From: Alphaproteobacteria bacterium | GTDB lineage: Bacteria; Pseudomonadota; Alphaproteobacteria; 16-39-46 | Direction: 5' to 3' | Assembly: GCA_947497675.1 (NCBI GenBank) | Contig: CANMHY010000059.1 | Coordinates: 1-5,780 of the forward strand | Length of the DNA: 5,780 bases | Shown here: piece by piece, positions 1 through 5,780 of the stretch | Position numbering within the stretch: the stretch's first letter is position 1 | Layout of the letters: each line of letters begins with the position of its first letter | Made by a program: the position numbers and the translations under genes | The notes under the pieces: generated by a model | Told to the model about the DNA's origin: nothing | The model's input: only the letters and a program-made list of their open reading frames with translations | Database searches by the model: none

Positions 1-1776
1 GAGACTTACACAATCAATATTGGGACAAGCGATTTTAAAACGCTTGTTACAGAGAGTACACTCTTTGTTGATAAAACTCTTTTAATTAAAAATATTGTGG
101 AGGATGCTTGTAATGTTCTTTTGATCACACGACCTCGTCGTTGGGGTAAAACACTTAACATGAGCATGCTCCAGTATTTTTTTACCATCCCTGTTAAAGA
201 AGATAGCAGTATTGACGAAAAGGAACGTTCAAAAAGAAATGATCTCTTCTCTAAAATGAAGATCGGCGCTTATCCAACTATCCTTCAAAAACACATTGGG
301 AAAATGCCAACAATTTTTGTCTCCTTTAAAGGGATTAAAGGGGCCACTTATGAGATCATTGAGGGAGCTCTAAGAAATGTCATTTATAAAGCGTACACGA
401 CTCATAAATACCTTCTTCAGAGCCAAAAGTTGGATGATATTCAAAAAAACCTCTTTAAAAAATTCATTACAAAAGACTTTGATCTTTCTGAACTCCAAAA
501 TAGCCTTTTTTATCTCAGTGAAATGCTTCATACACATTTTGGTCAAAAAGTCCTGATACTTATCGATGAGTATGACACACCTTTGAATGATTGGTATGCT
601 CTTCAATTGGCAAAAGAGGATGCTTTGTCTCCAGAAGAGGATACTTATTTTCAGAGTATTTTAGCGCTTTTTAGAGAGTTTTTAGGCGAAAGTCTTAAGG
701 ACAACATTTATCTTGAAAAAGGTATCGTCACAGGGATTCTCCGTGTTGCTAAAGCCAGCCTCTTCTCTGGCGTCAACAATCTTGGAGAGGATTCAATTTT
801 AGAGGAAGATTATGCAGAACATTTTGGATTTACAGAGGAAGAAGTGAACTCTCTTCTCCACACTTGCGGAATGGATCAACATCCAGAAACTGCTCAAGCT
901 CTCAAATCTTGGTATAACGGGTATAACATTGGGGGTCTCACAATTTACAACCCCTGGTCCATTATGAACTGTATTAAAAACCGTGGGAAATTTAAAGCCT
1001 ATTGGATGGGGACAGCCAGCACAGCTCTCATTGAACGTGCTCTTATTCTTGATAAATTCCAAACAGAGATTCAAACACTCGTTGAGGGAGGAAGCGTCGA
1101 AATGCTTGCTGATCCCAAAATGGTCTTTGCTGATATTAAGTCTTCTCCGAACGCTCTTTATAATCTTCTGCTCTTTTCTGGATATGTCACCGCCGAAACG
1201 GTCAAACAAGCTCTTGATGGCATTACCTACATCTGCCGCGTTAAAATCCCCAATCGTGAAGTCAGAGGGATCTTTATGACATCGGTTGTTCAATGGATCG
1301 AAAGCAAATTTAAAGCAGATTCTAGAGAATATCGCGCCTTTGTGAATGATCTCCTCTCAGGAGATGTTCCAAAATTCATAGAGACCCTTAAATCTTATTT
1401 GGAAGTTTCTGCAAGTTATTTTGACTCAGGAAAACAAGCAGAGCTTTTATATAATGGATTTATGTGGGGTCTTTTTGCGAGCAGCGTGAATGAGGATTAC
1501 TTTGTTGAAAAAGAACGTGAGACCGGACAAGGGCGTGCAGATCTCCTTATTATCCCAAAAGACACTTCTCCGCACGCGATTGCTTTTATTTTAGAGTATA
1601 AAATTGCAAGCAAGAATGAGAATTTAAAAACGATCGCAAAATCTGCCTTAGATCAAATAGAGAAAAAAGCGTACGCTTCTAAAATTAAAGCGTATAAGAA
1701 TGTCAAAAAAATTATCTCGATCGGGGTCGCTTTCTCTGGAAAAAATGTCGAAGTTGCGTTTAAAGAAGGCTTTTAA
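1..1776 (+). CDS. AAA-ATPase-like protein with C-terminal PD-(D/E)XK nuclease domain, 5' end cut by the window
   Basis: The frame is open from base 1, and residues before the GTG at 97 already match the family's N-terminus (INIGTSDFKTLV, then LFVDKTLLIK), so the start is upstream and the GTG at 97 is internal. The P-loop is the family's variant RPRRWGKT (bases 130-153), lacking the usual first glycine. Walker B is LILIDEYD (553-576). Further family blocks are GILRVAKASLFSGVNN (from 733), WYNGYNIGG, IYNPWS, LLLFSGY and IPNREVRGIF. The C-terminal PD-(D/E)XK domain shows GRADLLI (Asp codon at 1540), LEYK (Glu 1594, Lys 1600) and ALDQI. All catalytic-type residues are present and there is no frameshift. 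I place it with the AAA-ATPase_like/PDDEXK_9 proteins (formerly DUF1703). The family has no settled biochemical role; ATP-dependent DNA processing is an inference. No terminator is visible before mlaE, so read-through is possible. Confidence 0.9.
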   Translation, partial: ETYTINIGTSDFKTLVTESTLFVDKTLLIKNIVEDACNVLLITRPRRWGKTLNMSMLQYFFTIPVKEDSSIDEKERSKRNDLFSKMKIGAYPTILQKHIGKMPTIFVSFKGIKGATYEIIEGALRNVIYKAYTTHKYLLQSQKLDDIQKNLFKKFITKDFDLSELQNSLFYLSEMLHTHFGQKVLILIDEYDTPLNDWYALQLAKEDALSPEEDTYFQSILALFREFLGESLKDNIYLEKGIVTGILRVAKASLFSGVNNLGEDSILEEDYAEHFGFTEEEVNSLLHTCGMDQHPETAQALKSWYNGYNIGGLTIYNPWSIMNCIKNRGKFKAYWMGTASTALIERALILDKFQTEIQTLVEGGSVEMLADPKMVFADIKSSPNALYNLLLFSGYVTAETVKQALDGITYICRVKIPNREVRGIFMTSVVQWIESKFKADSREYRAFVNDLLSGDVPKFIETLKSYLEVSASYFDSGKQAELLYNGFMWGLFASSVNEDYFVEKERETGQGRADLLIIPKDTSPHAIAFILEYKIASKNENLKTIAKSALDQIEKKAYASKIKAYKNVKKIISIGVAFSGKNVEVAFKEGF

Positions 1777-1863
1777 ATTATTGCCCATGTTTAAGAAGCT
1801 ATTGTTTATTGTTTTGCCATTTAGTATCTTTTCCATTCAAAGGCAATATGATAGGTTTCCACT

Positions 1864-2640
1864 ATGTTGAACTTTCTTCGAACCATCGGTCGTTATTTCT
1901 TGGCATTTTTAAATGCAACGGGAGCTTTTTTCCTGTTTGCCTTTATTTCTGTCAGCCATTGCTTTAGACCCCCCTTCTATTTTCGGCAATGGGGACGTCA
2001 ATTCTTTGAAATCGGCTATCTCTCTCTTCCTGTTGTAGGTCTTACGGCTATTTTCACAGGAATGGTTTTGGTTCTTCAAAGCTATACGGGATTTTCTCGT
2101 TTTTCAGCAGAGAGCTCTATTGCCACTGTCGTTGTTCTCTCCATGACACGGGAATTGGGACCTGTTCTTGCAGGGCTCATGGTGGCAGGGCGCATCGGAG
2201 CTTCCATTGCAGCTGAGATTGGAACCATGCGTGTGACGGAGCAAATTGATGCCCTCTCCACATTATCAACCAATCCTTTTAAATATCTCATCGTTCCGCG
2301 TCTTTGGGCCGGCGTCATCATGCTTCCCCTCCTCGTTCTTACTGCAGATGCCATTGGTGTTTTTGGAGGATACTTGGTTGCAACGTACAAACTTGGATTT
2401 AATGCGGCCATTTATATCAATCAGACTTTTACATATCTCAAAGCAGAAGACGTTAACTCTGGACTTATAAAAGCCGCTGTTTTTGGATTTATCATTACAC
2501 TTTCAGGATCCTATGCCGGATTTAACTCTAAAGGCGGAGCACAAGGCGTCGGCGCTGCCACAACAAGTGCCGTTGTTTCTGCCTCCATTCTTATTTTAAT
2601 CTGCAACTATCTCTTAACCGCTATTCTTTTTGGAACATAG
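1864..2640 (+). CDS. mlaE: MlaE-family ABC transporter permease (phospholipid transport)
   Basis: This 258-residue inner-membrane permease belongs to the MlaE family, whose members pair with MlaF to move phospholipids between inner and outer membranes and so keep the outer leaflet lipopolysaccharide-rich. Length is normal for the family. Hydrophobic segments lie at about residues 12-32, 50-72, 87-110, 143-172, 201-219 and 234-256. The family signature is clear: RELGPVLAGLMVAGRIGASI followed by EIGTM and TEQIDAL (residues 96-131), and later GGAQGVGAATTSAVV (224-238). The ATG at 1864 gives the expected short amphipathic N-terminal helix. Its Shine-Dalgarno is weak (AGG at 1853-1855, 8 nt spacer). 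The stop codon overlaps the mlaF ribosome-binding site, implying co-transcription and probable translational coupling. No MlaD, MlaC or MlaB gene is in view. Confidence 0.93.
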   Translation: MLNFLRTIGRYFLAFLNATGAFFLFAFISVSHCFRPPFYFRQWGRQFFEIGYLSLPVVGLTAIFTGMVLVLQSYTGFSRFSAESSIATVVVLSMTRELGPVLAGLMVAGRIGASIAAEIGTMRVTEQIDALSTLSTNPFKYLIVPRLWAGVIMLPLLVLTADAIGVFGGYLVATYKLGFNAAIYINQTFTYLKAEDVNSGLIKAAVFGFIITLSGSYAGFNSKGGAQGVGAATTSAVVSASILILICNYLLTAILFGT

Positions 2641-2642
2641 GA
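2639..2642 (+). promoter_or_regulatory. Shine-Dalgarno of mlaF, overlapping the mlaE stop
   Basis: AGGA sits 5 nt before the ATG at 2648 and shares two bases with the mlaE TAG stop (2638-2640). It decides the mlaF start: the in-frame TTG at 2630 has no comparable site and would add six residues (MEHRTS) before the family's conserved region. A ribosome finishing mlaE would stop right on this site, which fits coupled synthesis of the two subunits. Confidence 0.65.
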
Positions 2643-2647
2643 CCTCA

Positions 2648-3436
2648 ATGTCTCAAAAAACATCCTCTCCCATCGAAAAAATTAGACTTGAAGGCCTTGA
2701 AAAGTCCTTTGGGTCAAAAACTGTTTTAACAGGTGTTGATCTTGTTTTGAATAAGGGAGAGTCTTTGGTCGTCATTGGAGGATCAGGCTCTGGAAAATCA
2801 GTTCTCTTAAAATGTATTTTGGGTCTCCTTAAACCAACGTCTGGTAAAATTTTTATCGATGGAAAAGATATCTTTTCCCTTTCAACCTCTGAGAAGGAAG
2901 CGTCCATCAGTCAAATTGGAATGCTTTTTCAAGGCGGCGCTCTCTTCGATAGTCTTAAAGTCTGGGAAAATGTTGCTTTCGGGCTCAGACAGCGCTTCGG
3001 AACCCCCGCAAAAGAAGCCCGTGACATCGCTCTTGAAAAGTTGAATGCCGTTGGACTTTCTGAATCTGTTGCAGATCTCATGCCTGCCGAACTTTCAGGG
3101 GGAATGCAAAAGCGTGTTGGGCTCGCCCGTGCCATTGCGACAAACCCCGCCATTTTATTTTTTGATGAGCCCACAACAGGCCTTGATCCCATTATGAGAA
3201 CAGTCATTGATAGCTTGATTGTCAAATGTGTCAAAGACCTTGGAGCGGCAGCCATTACAATTACCCATGATTTAACAAGCGCCTATCATATTGCCGATAA
3301 AATTGCCATGTTGTATGAGGGTAAAATTATTTGGCTCGGTGATTCTAAAGGCATTGAAAAAAACAAGAATCCCTATCTTAATCAATTTATTCATGGGCGC
3401 ATGGAAGGTCCTATTCCTGTGAATATCAAATCATAA
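2648..3436 (+). CDS. mlaF: MlaF-family ABC transporter ATP-binding protein
   Basis: This 262-residue cytoplasmic ATPase powers the MlaE permease encoded just upstream. With the ATG at 2648, Walker A is GGSGSGKS (residues 44-51), the Q-loop glutamine is residue 95, the signature is LSGGMQKR (149-156), Walker B is ILFFDEP (169-175, Asp173/Glu174), the D-loop is GLDP (178-181) and the switch histidine is His207. The stretch LFQGGALFDSLKVWENVAF (93-111) and the tail around QFIHGRMEGPIP are typical of MlaF (Mkl/Ttg2A) rather than of other ABC importers. Nothing is missing. The gap to mlaE is 7 bp, and 33 bp separate it from radA with no terminator between. In E. coli the partner genes mlaD, mlaC and mlaB follow in the same operon; here the order is the shorter alphaproteobacterial one, so the lipid-binding partner must be encoded elsewhere if the complex is complete. 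Confidence 0.93.
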   Translation: MSQKTSSPIEKIRLEGLEKSFGSKTVLTGVDLVLNKGESLVVIGGSGSGKSVLLKCILGLLKPTSGKIFIDGKDIFSLSTSEKEASISQIGMLFQGGALFDSLKVWENVAFGLRQRFGTPAKEARDIALEKLNAVGLSESVADLMPAELSGGMQKRVGLARAIATNPAILFFDEPTTGLDPIMRTVIDSLIVKCVKDLGAAAITITHDLTSAYHIADKIAMLYEGKIIWLGDSKGIEKNKNPYLNQFIHGRMEGPIPVNIKS

Positions 3437-3457
3437 TTTGTTCACACCATAACAATC

Positions 3458-3463
3458 CAGGTG
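3458..3463 (+). promoter_or_regulatory. Shine-Dalgarno choosing the radA start
   Basis: CAGGTG matches the AGGTG part of the consensus and lies 6 nt before the GTG at 3470. The alternative in-frame GTG at 3461 lies inside this site and has no good site of its own, so 3470 is preferred. It yields MSKLLIRYVCQSCG, close to the usual RadA N-terminus, in which the zinc-finger cysteines start near residue 10. Confidence 0.55.
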
Positions 3464-3469
3464 CCTCTC

Positions 3470-4849
3470 GTGTCTAAACTCCTTATACGTTATGTTTGCC
3501 AGTCCTGTGGGACTTCTCATCCCAAATGGGGTGGAAAATGTACTGGATGCGATGAATGGAATACGCTTCTTGAAGATGTTATCTCCTCTCAACACCTTAC
3601 AGAGAAGAAACAGGCCTCTAAATTTTCAGCCCCGCTTGAATTTTCGTCGCTTCTTTCACAAGATGCCCCTCCCGAACGCGTAAAAACGGGGATTTCAGAA
3701 TTTGATCGTGTCATTGGAGGCGGGCTTGTCCCTGGATCTGTATTGCTTGTGGGCGGCGATCCCGGCATTGGAAAGTCGACTCTCCTTCTTCAAGTTGCCG
3801 CTCTTATCAGTCAATTTCCCGGAGGATGTGCCTATATCTCAGGAGAAGAAGGTCTGGAGCAGATCCGTTTGCGCGCAAAACGTCTTGGTCTTGAAAATTA
3901 TCCAGTTCTTCTGGCCACCGAAACCCAAACTCAAAAAATAATTTCTCATTTCAAAACAGAAAATCCACCTTCCTTTTTTATTCTCGATTCTATTCAAACT
4001 CTCTATGTTGAAGGCATTGACGCAGCCCCCGGCACCGTCACACAAGTTCGTGCCGCCACCCATGAAATCATACGGGCAGCAAAAGAGCATAACATCACCG
4101 TTTTTTTAATCGGTCATGTGACAAAAGAAGGAACCCTTGCAGGGCCCCGCCTTCTTGAACATATGGTTGACACCGTTCTTTACTTTGAAGGAGAACGCTC
4201 CCATCATTTTAGAATTTTAAGGACCATTAAAAATCGATTCGGGCCTACCAATGAAATTGGGGTCTTTGACATGACCGATCGAGGGCTTCAAGAGGTTTCA
4301 AACCCTTCCCAACTTTTTATTGGAAACCATGAAAAAAATATAAGCGGCATGAGCATCTTTGCAGGACTTGAAGGAACACGCCCTCTCCTCGTGGAAATTC
4401 AAGCCCTTGTTGCCCCAACGCCTTTCGGAACGCCTCGCCGAACAACCGTTGGATGGGATTACGGAAGACTCTGCATGATTCTTGCTGTTCTTGAAGCCAG
4501 ATGCGGATATTCTTTTAGCAATCGTGATGTTTACTTAAATGTCGCAGGTGGACTCCGGATTGGAGAGCCTGCGGCAGATCTTGCAGTTGCCTGTGCTCTC
4601 ATCTCTGCTTATCATAATAAAGCGCTTCCAAAAGACGCCGTTTTTTTGGGAGAAGTCGGTCTTTCTGGAGATATTCGGGCTGTCACAGGCGAAGACATGA
4701 GGTTAAAGGAAGCCCTAAAACTTGGATTTTTGAAAGCCTTTATTCCTTATGGATTTTCTGAGCGTCATAAACACTTCAAAAGAGAGCATCTTGAGATTTT
4801 AGAAATTAAAACCCTAAAAGATCTTTTTATGATACTCTTTAAACAATAA
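3470..4849 (+). CDS. radA: DNA repair protein RadA
   Basis: RadA is a RecA-like hexameric ATPase that drives branch migration during recombinational repair, working on D-loops made by RecA. From the GTG at 3470 the protein is 459 residues, matching the usual length near 460. Order of parts: a C4 zinc finger with C-X2-C-X10-C-X2-C spacing (Cys10, 13, 24, 27); the RecA-like core with Walker A GGDPGIGKS (95-103) and Walker B FFILDS (169-174); the RadA-specific KNRFG motif (254-258); and a C-terminal Lon-like domain (about 310-459) with GGLRIGEPAADLAVA and GEVGLSGDIRAV. As in other RadA proteins this Lon-like domain is thought to be structural, not proteolytic. All key residues are intact. It lies between mlaF and cvpA with short gaps, an arrangement repeated in other alphaproteobacteria as far as I recall. 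Confidence 0.96.
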   Translation: MSKLLIRYVCQSCGTSHPKWGGKCTGCDEWNTLLEDVISSQHLTEKKQASKFSAPLEFSSLLSQDAPPERVKTGISEFDRVIGGGLVPGSVLLVGGDPGIGKSTLLLQVAALISQFPGGCAYISGEEGLEQIRLRAKRLGLENYPVLLATETQTQKIISHFKTENPPSFFILDSIQTLYVEGIDAAPGTVTQVRAATHEIIRAAKEHNITVFLIGHVTKEGTLAGPRLLEHMVDTVLYFEGERSHHFRILRTIKNRFGPTNEIGVFDMTDRGLQEVSNPSQLFIGNHEKNISGMSIFAGLEGTRPLLVEIQALVAPTPFGTPRRTTVGWDYGRLCMILAVLEARCGYSFSNRDVYLNVAGGLRIGEPAADLAVACALISAYHNKALPKDAVFLGEVGLSGDIRAVTGEDMRLKEALKLGFLKAFIPYGFSERHKHFKREHLEILEIKTLKDLFMILFKQ

Positions 4850-4875
4850 CAAAAACGATAGGAGAGACCTTTATC

Positions 4876-5472
4876 ATGAACACACTTCTTATTCCTTGGA
4901 CTGATCTTGGCATCATTGCACTCATCCTTATTTCAGGTCTTGTGGGGTTTGCACGCGGCTTTACACGTGAAGCCTTAGGCCTTCTCAGCTGGGGAGGCGC
5001 CCTTGTTATTGCTTTGATGTGGGGAGATTTTTTAAAACCTTTCTTAACGCCCTATATTTCATCCACACTTGTTGTCGATATTCTCTCAGGCGCCATTCTA
5101 TTTTTTATTTCTCTTCTCATTCTTGTTCTCCTCAGTAAAGGGATTTCAAGTCAAATAAAGGGAAGTCTTTTAGCGGGACTGGATCGGTCTTTTGGGTTCC
5201 TCTTCGGCCTTATCCGTGGCATTGTTCTTGTGCTTCTGGCTTACTTGGCTCTTACTTTTTTCTTAAATCCAAGCATGTGGCCACAAACGCTTACGTCATC
5301 ACGCCTCTTGCCTTTTGTGGAACAAGGATCCCGGACTTTGGTGGATATGCTACCAGACACTGATCTTCCAAATGCCCTGAAAAAACATCTCCCAACGCAC
5401 ATTTCTCCAACACCTCAAGAGCTTCTCAAAACGCTTTCCACCCTTTCTCCAACAGAAAAACCAGCGTCTTAG
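4876..5472 (+). CDS. cvpA: CvpA family inner-membrane protein (colicin V production)
   Basis: This 198-residue membrane protein belongs to the CvpA family, named for its need in colicin V export in E. coli; its molecular function is not settled, and roles in envelope homeostasis and bile stress have been reported. Four hydrophobic segments are visible at about residues 10-27, 33-49, 64-87 and 105-129. Conserved blocks are DLGIIALILISGLVGFARGF followed by TREALGLLSW, and LDRSFGFLFGLIRG ahead of the last membrane helix. The C-terminal tail (131-198) is polar, proline- and threonine-rich, and probably disordered at the end. A Shine-Dalgarno AGGAG (4860-4864) precedes the ATG by a rather long 11 nt. 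The gene follows radA by 26 bp without a terminator and is the last clear gene of the cluster. The purF gene often found next is absent. Confidence 0.9.
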   Translation: MNTLLIPWTDLGIIALILISGLVGFARGFTREALGLLSWGGALVIALMWGDFLKPFLTPYISSTLVVDILSGAILFFISLLILVLLSKGISSQIKGSLLAGLDRSFGFLFGLIRGIVLVLLAYLALTFFLNPSMWPQTLTSSRLLPFVEQGSRTLVDMLPDTDLPNALKKHLPTHISPTPQELLKTLSTLSPTEKPAS

Positions 5473-5529
5473 GCAGTAATTTAGTAGACCAGAAAATCTC
5501 TCTGACTGTTCCCCCACCTTTCCTAGAGG

Positions 5530-5567
5530 GACCCTCTTGAGAGACCGTGAGGGTCTATCAACCACGG
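5530..5567 (+). other. Overlapping, mutually exclusive hairpins downstream of cvpA
   Basis: GACCCTC (5530-5536) pairs perfectly with GAGGGTC (5549-5555). CCGTG (5545-5549) pairs perfectly with CACGG (5563-5567). The two stems share base 5549, and the first stem's 3' arm forms most of the second stem's loop, so they cannot comfortably coexist. A third short palindrome, AGAGGG/CCCTCT (5525-5537), competes for the first arm. No T-run follows, so this is not a standard intrinsic terminator. The CACGG arm overlaps the GGAG Shine-Dalgarno (5566-5569) of the small ORF below, so a role in translation or transcript processing is possible. A simple mRNA 3'-end stabilising structure is equally possible. 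The rest of 5473-5529 shows only one weak imperfect hairpin (5483-5507). Confidence 0.35.
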
Positions 5568-5574
5568 AGATGAG

Positions 5575-5670
5575 ATGATGCAAAATTTTAAAATTGAGCT
5601 TAAAGAGTATCAAATTAATATTAAAAAAATCGTAACCATTCAGCACGTTGAAAAAAAAGAAATAAAATGA
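5575..5670 (+). CDS. Possible 31-residue small protein, unknown function
   Basis: An ATG-ATG pair (5575 and 5578) opens a 31-codon frame ending in TGA at 5668-5670. It has a GGAG Shine-Dalgarno at 5566-5569, 5 nt before the first and 8 nt before the second ATG, a better site than the one before mlaE. The product is rich in lysine, glutamate and isoleucine (MMQNFKIELKEY, then INIKKIVTIQ) with no signal peptide or membrane segment. It begins about 100 bp after cvpA and ends 19 bp before a promoter, so if real it would be the last member of the cvpA transcript or lie behind an unseen start. I do not recognise it. The high A content makes a chance ORF in an A-rich intergenic region quite possible. 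Confidence 0.3.
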   Translation: MMQNFKIELKEYQINIKKIVTIQHVEKKEIK

Positions 5671-5689
5671 AAATAATTGCATTTTTTGC

Positions 5690-5718
5690 TTGACAGGGTT
5701 TTCGCTATCTTTTTGAAT
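5690..5718 (+). promoter_or_regulatory. Sigma70-type promoter for the gene entering at the window end
   Basis: A perfect -35 box TTGACA (5690-5695) is followed, after 17 bp, by TTGAAT (5713-5718), which matches the -10 consensus at four of six positions. The 40 bp upstream are strongly A/T-rich with A-runs (5651-5658) and a T-run (5682-5687), resembling an UP element. Transcription would start near 5725, giving a leader of roughly 30 nt before the GTG at 5757. This separates the downstream gene from the mlaE-cvpA transcript. Confidence 0.55.
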
Positions 5719-5756
5719 TTTCAGTGTATTTTTTAGGTCGCCTATAAAGGGGCCTT

Positions 5757-5780
5757 GTGGTCGAAACAAAAAGCCTCAAA
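5757..5780 (+). CDS. Start of an unidentified gene, cut by the window end
   Basis: A GTG at 5757 opens a frame that stays open through the last base, giving eight residues, MVETKSLK. The purine-rich AAAGGGG (5746-5752) is a good Shine-Dalgarno with a suitable distance (AAGG ends 6 nt before the GTG), and a sigma70-like promoter lies about 40 bp upstream. Promoter, leader, ribosome site and start codon line up as expected for a real gene. Eight residues are too few to identify a product. In some alphaproteobacteria a short-chain dehydrogenase follows the cvpA-purF pair, and such proteins can begin with a stretch ending in SLKGK, but that is only a guess to test. A TTG at 5755 is an alternative start in another frame and is less well placed. 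Confidence 0.4.

Noticed and set aside
799..1293. 164-codon open frame on the minus strand inside the AAA-ATPase-like gene
   Set aside because: It lies wholly opposite a well-conserved coding frame, has no recognisable family features, and its length is expected by chance opposite such a gene.
1814..1846. TTGCC/GGCAA inverted repeat before mlaE as a terminator
   Set aside because: The stem is only 5 bp with a loop of over 20 nt and no following T-run.
1777..1863. Possible promoter for mlaE (TTGTTT at 1802-1807, 17 bp, TATCTT at 1825-1830; also TATGAT at 1847-1852)
   Set aside because: The paired boxes match only three and four of six positions, and the better TATGAT has no -35 partner and would start transcription almost at the mlaE ATG. 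A promoter here is plausible but cannot be placed.
5525..5537. AGAGGG/CCCTCT palindrome as an intrinsic terminator for cvpA
   Set aside because: The loop would be one base, and no T-tract follows; the next bases are TGAGAGACC.
5584..5595. 12-bp perfect palindrome AATTTTAAAATT as an operator
   Set aside because: It is pure A/T in an A-rich stretch, inside the possible small ORF, and not positioned at the promoter, so chance is the simpler explanation.
5743..5748. TATAAA as an alternative -10 box
   Set aside because: No -35 element lies 16-18 bp upstream, and the site overlaps the likely ribosome-binding purines of the following start codon.
5350..5769. 139-codon minus-strand frame spanning the cvpA end and the intergenic region
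   Set aside because: It overlaps conserved cvpA coding sequence, its product is low-complexity (F-, K- and R-rich) with no domain, and it is opposed by plus-strand promoter and start signals.

Overview
The window most likely comes from a fairly low-GC alphaproteobacterium, possibly a host-associated one of the Holosporales/Paracaedibacter kind. I infer this from three things: the gene order mlaE-mlaF-radA-cvpA, which is an alphaproteobacterial arrangement; the A/T-leaning sequence; and the neighbouring AAA-ATPase-like/PD-(D/E)XK protein, a family common in endosymbionts, Bacteroidetes and spirochaetes. The taxon is an inference; there is no rRNA here to settle it.

Layout. Positions 1-1776 hold the 3' part (about 591 codons) of an AAA-ATPase-like gene with a C-terminal PD-(D/E)XK nuclease domain. 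Its true start lies upstream of the window. After an 87-bp gap comes a tight plus-strand cluster. It contains mlaE (1864-2640, ABC permease), mlaF (2648-3436, ABC ATPase), radA (3470-4849, DNA branch-migration ATPase) and cvpA (4876-5472, colicin V production family membrane protein). The gaps are 7, 33 and 26 bp, with no terminator visible between the genes, so they are probably one operon.

After cvpA, 5473-5780 has no long gene. It holds a hairpin-rich stretch with two mutually exclusive stems (5530-5567), a possible 31-codon small ORF with its own Shine-Dalgarno (5575-5670), and a sigma70-like promoter (5690-5718). A Shine-Dalgarno and a GTG start at 5757 follow, and that gene runs off the window end. 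The purF gene that usually follows cvpA is not there.

How the genes work together. MlaE and MlaF form the inner-membrane engine of a phospholipid transporter that maintains outer-membrane lipid asymmetry; its MlaD/MlaC/MlaB partners are not in this window. RadA acts in recombinational repair and CvpA is an inner-membrane protein. They share a transcript by conserved neighbourhood rather than by an obvious common pathway. I see no convincing new multi-gene system. The points most worth a second look are the remodelled cvpA-downstream region and the nuclease-ATPase gene next to a housekeeping operon.
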